6,665 nt of DNA from an uncultured Campylobacter sp. (GTDB taxonomy: Bacteria; Campylobacterota; Campylobacteria; Campylobacterales; Campylobacteraceae). The translations under genes and the position numbers were made by a program. Each line of letters opens with the position of its first letter. The stretch's first letter is position 1. The stretch spans positions 1-6,665 of the forward strand of contig NZ_CALIII010000363.1 of the NCBI RefSeq assembly GCF_938018145.1. The letters are read 5' to 3'. Positions 1 to 4,845 of this stretch are shown in pieces. A model generated the notes under the pieces. It searched no databases. It was not told the origin of the DNA and saw nothing but the letters and a program-made list of their open reading frames with translations.

Positions 1-25
1 CCTAAAATTTGTATTCTTAGTGCTT

Positions 26-271
26 TTATTCGTTGGAATTGTTTTTTATTGAAAGTCTTTTTCTTACAAGCATCTTTCCATTTTTTGAATAATAGAAATC
101 TTTTCGGTATTTTACATGCGTAGTGTTTTTCTTGTGAAGCTTTTTAATTTTCAGACACAAGCCCGTATCTGTAAGCATTTGGCGACTTTCTTTTTTATCA
201 CTTGGGAGCTTGTAATCACGGATAGCGTCGTCAGGCGCAACTTTAAAGTTTAGTTGTTGAGTGAGTTTCAT
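26..271 (-). CDS. Small protein, possible N-terminal fragment of a tyrosine recombinase (integrase)
   Basis: An 81-codon frame starting with ATG at 271 and ending in TAA at 26-28. It is Lys-rich and has no membrane segment. The middle (GLCLKIKK, then KYRKDFYYSKNGK, then a basic RKRLSIK stretch) resembles the beta-stranded N-terminal arm-binding region of phage-type integrases, where a 'GLYLRI...YRY..NGK...LSLG' pattern is usual; this is a by-eye resemblance, not a search result. The gene reads away from the tRNA-Arg 3' end about 200 bases upstream, the classic place for the integrase of a tRNA-integrated island. A perfect TATAAT lies just upstream, but the ribosome binding site is weak. An integrase would be 300-400 residues. 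After the stop, another minus-strand frame (IKALRIQIL) stays open to the window edge and could be the continuation after a frameshift. It could equally be an unrelated small hypothetical gene. Confidence 0.4.
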   Translation of the reverse strand: MKLTQQLNFKVAPDDAIRDYKLPSDKKESRQMLTDTGLCLKIKKLHKKNTTHVKYRKDFYYSKNGKMLVRKRLSIKNNSNE

Positions 272-293
272 TTTCGACCCCGCTTTTAATTTA

Positions 294-299
294 ATTATA
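294..299 (-). promoter_or_regulatory. Likely -10 box for the minus-strand small ORF
   Basis: Perfect TATAAT on the minus strand, about 22 bases upstream of the ATG at 271, which would give a short leader. No good -35 hexamer is seen, which is normal for Campylobacter sigma-70 promoters, where the -10 box and AT-rich upstream DNA dominate. Confidence 0.4.
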
Positions 300-334
300 A
301 AAACTTTGAGGCCTACTTGCCGGGATTTGCTTTA

Positions 335-362
335 AAAAACTTCCCAAAAACGTTTGGGAAGT
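335..362 (-). terminator. Probable Rho-independent terminator downstream of tRNA-Arg
   Basis: A perfect 9-bp inverted repeat (CTTCCCAAA at 341-349, TTTGGGAAG at 354-362) around a 4-base loop is followed on the minus strand by six T residues (335-340). This is a textbook intrinsic terminator for transcripts reading leftwards. The tRNA gene ends at 474, about 110 bases before it, so the tRNA precursor would carry a 3' trailer to be processed. Confidence 0.55.
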
Positions 363-379
363 AAAGTTGGGAAGTTTTA
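337..379. repeat. Three-copy CTTCCCAA repeat with competing hairpins
   Basis: The motif ACTTCCCAA occurs three times in 40 bases: once on the plus strand (340-348) and twice on the minus strand (plus-strand TTGGGAAGT at 355-363 and 368-376). The left arm can pair with either right arm: a 9-bp stem with a 4-base loop (341-349 with 354-362), or a perfect 12-bp stem (337-348 with 368-379) with a 19-base loop. The spare third copy is not needed for a simple terminator. Confidence 0.6.
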
Positions 380-383
380 GGGC

Positions 384-413
384 GTTAAATTTGATAAATT
401 TCGCGTTTAACGG
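384..413. repeat. Inverted repeat CGTTAAA / TTTAACG
   Basis: Perfect 7-bp arms (384-390 and 407-413) separated by 16 bases that include AAATTT twice. It lies between the tRNA 3' end and the terminator-like repeat. Its function is unknown; it could be a processing hairpin in the tRNA trailer or a protein-binding site. Confidence 0.35.
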
Positions 414-473
414 TTTTCGTTAGTTAAATAAAAGCATGAATTTTGGGGATTTTTATCGGTTTTGTAAGTATCG

Positions 474-550
474 TGGTGCGCTCGAAGGAATTCGAATCCC
501 TGACCTTTTGAACCGCAATCAAATGCTCTATCCAGCTGAGCTACGAGCGC
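474..550 (-). tRNA. tRNA-Arg, anticodon GCG
   Basis: A full cloverleaf on the minus strand: acceptor GCGCTCG pairing with CGAGCGC, D arm GCTC/GAGC with the GG loop, anticodon stem TTTGA/TCAAA around the loop TTGCGGT (anticodon GCG at 514-516), a 5-base variable region, T arm AGGGA/TCCTT with loop TTCGAAT, discriminator A and an encoded CCA (474-476). It is 77 nt including CCA. It should read the arginine codons CGC and CGU. G at the first anticodon position is notable, because most bacteria use ACG edited to inosine here. The 3' half of such genes is a common integrase target, and an integrase-like frame lies downstream in the same orientation. Confidence 0.97.
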
Positions 551-568
551 ACTTTAAAAGAAATGTGA

Positions 569-574
569 AGTATA
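569..574 (-). promoter_or_regulatory. Likely -10 box of the tRNA-Arg promoter
   Basis: TATACT on the minus strand, 18 bases upstream of the first tRNA base, placing the transcription start within a short leader. The DNA further upstream is AT-rich with T runs, as in Campylobacter sigma-70 promoters. There is no convincing -35 box. Confidence 0.5.
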
Positions 575-930
575 GCCAAAGGTTTCTTAAATCTTTCATA
601 AATTTTGACATAGTTGCTAAAAATTTTTATATTTTTGCATCCCCTACTACATCATATTCGCCGCAAGCCTATAAAATTTCAAATTTCTGCACCAAATTTG
701 CCACATTTAACCATCTATAAAAAATCTTTATGTTATCTTACGCAACAAATTTAATTAAAACAAGCGTGCCTAGCTACCGAGCACTAAAATATATAAATAA
801 CGTAGGACAAGCTAAAAATTTAATAGCAAAAAGAGCAAATTTAAAGACGGCATAACAAAGATCGAGCTCTAAAAAAGCAAATTTCAAGCATCAGCAAGCA
901 AAAAAGAGTAAAATTCAAAAAACGATAAGA

Positions 931-935
931 AAGGA
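931..935 (+). promoter_or_regulatory. Ribosome binding site fixing the GTG start of pycA
   Basis: AAGGA with 7 bases to the GTG at 943. It supports GTG as the true start, giving the protein start MIHKILIANRGEIAVRV that is typical of biotin carboxylases. Confidence 0.75.
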
Positions 936-942
936 AAGCCAA

Positions 943-2409
943 GTGATACATAAAATTTTGATCGCAAACCGCGGAGAGATCGCCGTTCGCGTGATCCGCG
1001 CCTGCAAAGACCTACACATCAAAAACGTCGCCATCTACACCAAGCCCGACCAAGACTGCCTGCACGTCAAAATAGCCGACGAGGCCTACCAGATCGGTAT
1101 AGACCCGATCAAGGGCTACCTAGACGCCAAGCGCATCGTCGAGGTAGCAAAAGCTTGTGGTGCGGACGCCATACACCCGGGCTACGGATTTTTGAGCGAA
1201 AACTACGAATTTGCCAAAGAGGTCGAGGATGCGGGGCTTGTTTTCATCGGACCTACCGCCGACGTCATCCGCAAAATGGGCAATAAAAACATCGCTCGCT
1301 ATCTGATGAATAAAAACGGCATCCCTATCGTGCCGGGCACCGAAAAGCTAAACAACGAAACGATAGAAAACATCAAACTATACGCCGAACGTATCGGCTA
1401 CCCGGTCATCCTAAAAGCTAGCGGCGGCGGCGGCGGACGCGGTATCCGCGTGGTGTGGAAAGAAGAAGAACTAGAATCTAGCTTTGAAAGCTGCAAGCGC
1501 GAGGCTAAGGCGTTTTTTAATAACGACGAAGTTTTCATGGAAAAATACGTCGTAAATCCGCGCCACATCGAGTTTCAAATTTTAGGCGACAAATACGGCA
1601 ACATCATTCACCTAGCCGAACGCGACTGCTCGATCCAGCGCCGCCACCAAAAGATCCTCGAGATAGCGCCGAGTCCGACGATGAGCGAAAGCCTGCGAAA
1701 AAGCATGGGCGTGACCGCAGTCGCAGCGGCAAAGGCAGTAAACTACACCAACGCCGGCACGATCGAGTTTTTACTCGATGATTACAACAACTTTTACTTT
1801 ATGGAGATGAACACCCGTATCCAGGTCGAGCACGGCGTAACCGAGGAGATCACGGGCGTGGATCTCATCGTGCGTCAAATTCGTATCGCGGCGGGCGAGA
1901 TCCTAGATATGGAGCAAAGCGACGTGATCACGCAAGGCTTTGCGATAGAGGCGCGTATCACCGCCGAGGACGCATGGCAAAACTTCATCCCAAGCCCGGG
2001 CGAAATCACCGGCTACTACCCTGCTCTAGGCCCTTCCGTGCGCGTCGATAGCCACCTATATAAAGACTATCAGATACCGCCGTTTTACGATAGCTTGCTA
2101 GCTAAACTCATCGTCCGAGCCCCTAGCTACGATCTAGCCGTAAATAAACTAAAACGCGCGCTGGATGAGTTTACGATCGAAGGCAGCGTCAAAACCACGA
2201 TCCCGTTTTTGCTCAGCATCAGCAAGGAGCGCGACTTTAGGCGAGGATTTTTCGACACGTCCTACGTCGAAAACAAGATGCCTACCCTGCTAGAAAAGAT
2301 GAAAACCAAAGACAACGAGGACAACGAAGAGGTGATCGCCGCCATCGCTGCCGCGATACAAAGAGTAAAAGACGCTAGAAAATTTAAAGAGGAGCACGCG
2401 GATGAATGA
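943..2409 (+). CDS. pycA: Pyruvate carboxylase subunit A (biotin carboxylase)
   Basis: This 488-residue cytoplasmic enzyme uses ATP and bicarbonate to carboxylate biotin on a partner subunit; PycB (not in the window) would then make oxaloacetate from pyruvate. The N-terminal fold starts ANRGEIAVRVIRA. The ATP-grasp domain has the Gly-rich loop GGGGGRG (161-167), and the C-terminal biotin carboxylase domain follows. Residues matching the E. coli AccC active site are present: K115, K158, H208, K237, E275, E288, N290, R292 and R338. There is no biotin-attachment domain. Oddity: the usual VEHPVTE reads VEHGVTE, with Gly at 298. AccC is usually about 445-450 residues; the acidic C-terminal extension, the length near the roughly 480 of C. 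jejuni PycA, and the neighbours (small gene, bpt, J-domain gene) favour PycA. An automatic pipeline might label it accC. It is the first gene of the apparent operon and overlaps the next gene by 8 bases. Confidence 0.87.
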   Translation: MIHKILIANRGEIAVRVIRACKDLHIKNVAIYTKPDQDCLHVKIADEAYQIGIDPIKGYLDAKRIVEVAKACGADAIHPGYGFLSENYEFAKEVEDAGLVFIGPTADVIRKMGNKNIARYLMNKNGIPIVPGTEKLNNETIENIKLYAERIGYPVILKASGGGGGRGIRVVWKEEELESSFESCKREAKAFFNNDEVFMEKYVVNPRHIEFQILGDKYGNIIHLAERDCSIQRRHQKILEIAPSPTMSESLRKSMGVTAVAAAKAVNYTNAGTIEFLLDDYNNFYFMEMNTRIQVEHGVTEEITGVDLIVRQIRIAAGEILDMEQSDVITQGFAIEARITAEDAWQNFIPSPGEITGYYPALGPSVRVDSHLYKDYQIPPFYDSLLAKLIVRAPSYDLAVNKLKRALDEFTIEGSVKTTIPFLLSISKERDFRRGFFDTSYVENKMPTLLEKMKTKDNEDNEEVIAAIAAAIQRVKDARKFKEEHADE

Positions 2410-2623
2410 TTTTTTCGATAGTTTAAAGGATATAAAAAAAGAGCTGCAAAAGGAGCAAAATGCAAATTTGAGCTCAAATTCAGCCGCCAAAAACGCCGCA
2501 AAGCAAAATTTAAAGCCTGAGCCAAAAACTTTCAGCAAAGAAGAAGCCATCGCACACAAAGAGCAAAATTTGCGTGACGAGTTTCTAGCCTACGTCAAGG
2601 ACGCGGATATCAAAAAGTGCTAG
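2402..2623 (+). CDS. Small charged hypothetical protein, conserved position between pycA and bpt
   Basis: 73 residues, starting with an ATG that overlaps the pycA stop and preceded by a good ribosome binding site (AAGAGGAG at 2387-2394, 7 bases before the start). The protein is rich in Lys, Glu, Asn and Ala and is probably helical: a short N-terminal segment (MNDFFDSLKDIKKEL), a low-complexity Asn/Ser/Ala/Lys middle, and a C-terminal helix ending YVKDADIKKC. It has no signal peptide, membrane segment or catalytic motif. As I recall, C. jejuni has a small hypothetical gene (Cj1036c) at the same place, which supports this being real. Function unknown. The overlaps at both ends imply translational coupling with pycA and bpt. 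Confidence 0.7.
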   Translation: MNDFFDSLKDIKKELQKEQNANLSSNSAAKNAAKQNLKPEPKTFSKEEAIAHKEQNLRDEFLAYVKDADIKKC

Positions 2624-3339
2624 TCGTGCCGTTTTCCACCCTGCCTAGCCCCTGCCCCTACCTCAAGGACAGGGACTCGCGCATGGAGTATCGCTACATA
2701 GACGGCTGCGACTTTGCCGTAAACGACGCTCTAGCTAGGCGCGGCTTTAGGCGCTTTGGCAAATATTTCTCCAAGCCAAACTGCGCAGGGTGCCGCGAGT
2801 GCGTAAATATCAGGGTCGATGCGCTAAATTTTAAATTTAGCAAATCCGCCCGCCGTACGATGCGTAAAAACGAAAACACCAAAATCATCCTCACAAAGCC
2901 GCTCATAGACGACGCGCACGTGGCGCTATACAAAAAATATCATAAATTTATGCAGCAAAAGCGCGAGTGGAAGTACTACGAGCTGGACTTTCGCCGCTAC
3001 TACGAGCTCTACGTCGCGGGGCACGCGGAGTTTGGCAAGGAGATAGCGTATTTTGCAGACGGCCGGCTCATCGGCGTCGATCTAGTCGATATCCTTAGCG
3101 ACGGCATCTCGGCGGTTTATTGCTATTACGATCCTGATTTTGCAGACCTTAGCATCGGCAGATACTCGCTCTATCAGCAAATTTTACTAGCTAGGCAGCT
3201 AAATTTACGCTGGATATATCTAGGCTACTACGTCAAAGACTGCCCTAGCCTAGCCTACAAGGCCGACTACAAGCCCTACGAGCGCCTGTGCGAATACGTC
3301 CCGCTAGATGAAACGCCCGTGTGGGAAAAAGCGGAATAA
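2617..3339 (+). CDS. bpt: Aspartate/glutamate leucyltransferase (bacterial Ate1-like transferase)
   Basis: This 240-residue cytoplasmic enzyme would transfer leucine from Leu-tRNA to proteins with N-terminal Asp or Glu, marking them for ClpS/ClpAP (bacterial N-degron pathway). The N-terminal transferase domain shows CPYL (C13), the EYRYID region and the cysteine cluster C56, C59, C62 (CAGCREC). The C-terminal GNAT-like domain has KYHKFM, YCYYDPD (168-174), then YLGYYVKDC (201-209) and YKADYKP, all typical of the family. Length is normal (about 240). The start is GTG, overlapping the previous gene by 7 bases. An AAGGA lies 15 bases upstream, too far to be ideal, so coupled initiation is likely. 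GTG at 2626 is an alternative start. Older annotation calls this arginyl-tRNA-protein transferase. Bacterial Bpt members use leucine, but the aminoacyl specificity cannot be read from the sequence. Confidence 0.9.
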   Translation: MLVVPFSTLPSPCPYLKDRDSRMEYRYIDGCDFAVNDALARRGFRRFGKYFSKPNCAGCRECVNIRVDALNFKFSKSARRTMRKNENTKIILTKPLIDDAHVALYKKYHKFMQQKREWKYYELDFRRYYELYVAGHAEFGKEIAYFADGRLIGVDLVDILSDGISAVYCYYDPDFADLSIGRYSLYQQILLARQLNLRWIYLGYYVKDCPSLAYKADYKPYERLCEYVPLDETPVWEKAE

Positions 3340-3363
3340 AAAATGCTTTCAAATGCGTTTTAT

Positions 3364-3368
3364 AAAGG
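3364..3368 (+). promoter_or_regulatory. Ribosome binding site deciding a TTG start
   Basis: AAAGG, 6 bases before the TTG at 3375. An in-frame TAA at 3363-3365 rules out any earlier start, and the next in-frame ATG comes more than 40 codons later. TTG is therefore the best start for the J-domain gene. Confidence 0.6.
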
Positions 3369-3374
3369 CAAAAT

Positions 3375-4190
3375 TTGATAAAAGTAAGTCAAAATCTAGA
3401 ATCTCTAAGCATAGAAACATCAGACGCCGATCTGTTTTTCGAGCTGCAAGCGCTCATAAAGCGAAACTTCGCCAAGACGCTGGGGCAAAAAGGCAAAGTG
3501 ATGTCGTTTTACGACGAAAACGAGAAGGTTCAGCGCAAATATTTCGTCAAATTTCTAAAAAAACTCTGCCAAAGATACGAGCTAAAAAACGTAAATTTAA
3601 ACTTCGCCGAGTATAAAACGATCAAACTCCACTACATCCAACCAAACTCGCTAAAAGCCATGGTTTTCGTCGATGTCGCCTTCGTGCGAGGCGGAGCGAT
3701 ATTTAGCTTTGATCGCTCAAACGAGTCCTTTATCTCGCACATCATCAAGGGATTTGAGTCAAAGCAAATTTTATCCGCCGAGGGTCAAATCGCCATAAAT
3801 ATCGCAAATTTGGGCGAATGCGCGTGCCTAGAGGAGTTGTTTAACAAAAGCGAATATATGAAATTTTCAATCATCTTTAACTATAGCGAAGAGGAATTTG
3901 AAAAATTTAAAAAACAGATCAAAATCTGCGCCAAGAAAAACGAGGCCAAATTTGCCGCGCTGGCTAGCCTTTTCGAGGACCATTTTACGGTGCTTGGGTG
4001 TGATAAAAACGATAGCTTTGAGGAGGTGCGAAACCGCTATCTGGAGCTCGTCAAGGCCTATCACCCCGACTTTCACGCCGCGCTTAGCCCGGAGCTTTTG
4101 GACGAGTGCAAAACGCAGTTTCAGCGTATCCAAAACGCATACGAGAGCTTGAAGCCCTATTTTAAAGAGCTTGAGTCGGGCGTGGAGTAA
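3375..4190 (+). CDS. J-domain (DnaJ-like) protein with C-terminal J domain
   Basis: 271 residues. The last roughly 65 form a J domain: the HFTVLGCDKNDSFEEVRNRY start, then YHPD with the Hsp70-stimulating HPD at 230-232, then the helix QRIQNAYESLK. J domains activate the ATPase of DnaK, so this is probably a cochaperone with a specialised client. The first 200 residues match no family I recognise: there is no G/F linker, no zinc-finger repeats and no membrane segment, so it is not DnaJ or CbpA but a class III/C type with the J domain at the C end. This portion is presumably the client or partner-binding part. It starts at TTG, 35 bases after bpt. C. jejuni has a DnaJ-like gene at the equivalent position (Cj1034c, as I recall). 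The following frame opens inside its last 20 bases. Confidence 0.85.
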   Translation: MIKVSQNLESLSIETSDADLFFELQALIKRNFAKTLGQKGKVMSFYDENEKVQRKYFVKFLKKLCQRYELKNVNLNFAEYKTIKLHYIQPNSLKAMVFVDVAFVRGGAIFSFDRSNESFISHIIKGFESKQILSAEGQIAINIANLGECACLEELFNKSEYMKFSIIFNYSEEEFEKFKKQIKICAKKNEAKFAALASLFEDHFTVLGCDKNDSFEEVRNRYLELVKAYHPDFHAALSPELLDECKTQFQRIQNAYESLKPYFKELESGVE

Positions 4191-4845
4191 ATTTGTTTTT
4201 TCAAATTTGAGCAAATTTGACGAACAAACGGAGCTCGCGGGCGTAAAATCTAGCGAATATATAAACCATAAAAGCTCAAATTTTAAAAAATCCGCAAACC
4301 CGTCTAGCTCAAATTTACCCGCCGCGCAGGATTGCTTCATCGGCGATTCGCTTTTTATAAACGAGGGCGTTTGGCAGCCGCAGGCGGAGGCGGGCTTTAT
4401 CTCGCAGGCTAGGCAGATAGAGCGCTGGGCGGATGCGGAGGGTAAAACCGTGGATATATTTTTGCCTTCAGGCACGGGCACGTCGGCGGCGTTTTTGGCT
4501 AAGCATGTCAAATTTGACGTTTTTACCTGTCCTTGCGTGGGCGACGCAAACTACCTAAAAAGCGAGATCGAGGCGCTGACGCCAAACTCGAAGGCGCGCA
4601 TTTTGCAGCCGCCGAAAAAATATCATTTCGGCGATCTAAAGCCGGAGCTTTATCAAATTTGGCGCGAAGTATGCGAGCAAACGGGGATAGAGTTTGAGCT
4701 CATTTACGACCCTGTGGGTTTTTTAACGATGATGGCAAACCTGGGCGCGTTTAAAAACGAGATTTTATACATCCACCAAGGCGGTGCGCTCGGAAATATC
4801 AGTCAAAAACTAAGATACGAAAGAAAATTTAAGGAGACGAGATGA
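4171..4845 (+). pseudogene. N-terminally truncated ACC deaminase/D-cysteine desulfhydrase-like PLP enzyme
   Basis: From about residue 54 to the end (GDSLFINEG onward) the frame matches the C-terminal part of fold-type II PLP enzymes of the ACC deaminase/D-cysteine desulfhydrase group: the phosphate-binding loop PSGTGT (99-104), TCPCVGD (119-125), YDPVG (179-183) and HQGG (202-205). Family members have about 290-330 residues. The N-terminal part with the PLP-binding lysine (a KRDDL...GNKxRKL-type motif) is absent. In its place are about 53 residues rich in Ser, Asn and Lys that look like translated spacer. The only upstream starts are TTG codons (4171 inside the J-domain gene, and 4207), and neither has a convincing ribosome binding site. 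As read, it cannot be an ordinary PLP enzyme. The rest of the frame is undamaged and overlaps hisD by ATGA, so the deletion may be recent, or the remnant may be kept for coupling to hisD. Confidence 0.7.
4203..4316. repeat. Three copies of GCTCAAATTT at the truncation site
   Basis: GCTCAAATTT occurs at 4274-4283 and 4307-4316, with an inverted copy (AAATTTGAGC) at 4203-4212, next to the perfect palindrome TCAAATTTGA (4201-4210). They lie exactly where the PLP-enzyme N-terminus is missing. They could have promoted a deletion by misalignment. However, AAATTT is common throughout this DNA, so the cluster may be chance. Confidence 0.5.

Larger units (their letters stand above)
551..942. other. 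AT-rich divergent intergenic region, no gene seen
   Basis: This spacer separates the leftward tRNA from the rightward pycA operon and must hold promoters for both. I see no credible coding region: the plus-strand frame from 436 to 720 runs antisense through the tRNA and has no family features. Possible plus-strand -10 boxes for pycA are TATAAA at 792-797 (leader of about 140 bases) and TAAAAT at 909-914 (leader of about 20 bases); neither has a clear -35 box, and I cannot choose between them. No strong hairpin or riboswitch-like fold was noticed. Confidence 0.5.

Noticed and set aside
436..720. 94-codon plus-strand frame
   Set aside because: It runs antisense through the complete tRNA-Arg gene and continues in AT-rich spacer. 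It has no ribosome binding site and no family resemblance.
943..2409. Reading the biotin carboxylase as AccC of acetyl-CoA carboxylase
   Set aside because: It is longer than usual AccC, lacks an adjacent accB, and has the neighbours of Campylobacter pycA. AccC is not fully excluded.
2262..2559. Two overlapping minus-strand frames over the end of pycA and the small gene
   Set aside because: Shadows of well-supported plus-strand genes; their Phe/Leu/Ser-rich content reflects the complement of Lys/Glu-rich coding.
3308..3616. 102-codon Lys/Arg-rich plus-strand frame
   Set aside because: Out-of-frame overlap of the bpt end and the J-domain gene. Composition is extreme and there is no start signal.
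3867..4511. 214-codon minus-strand frame
   Set aside because: Long, but antisense to the J domain and the PLP-enzyme remnant, both of which have recognisable motifs. No family pattern or start signals.
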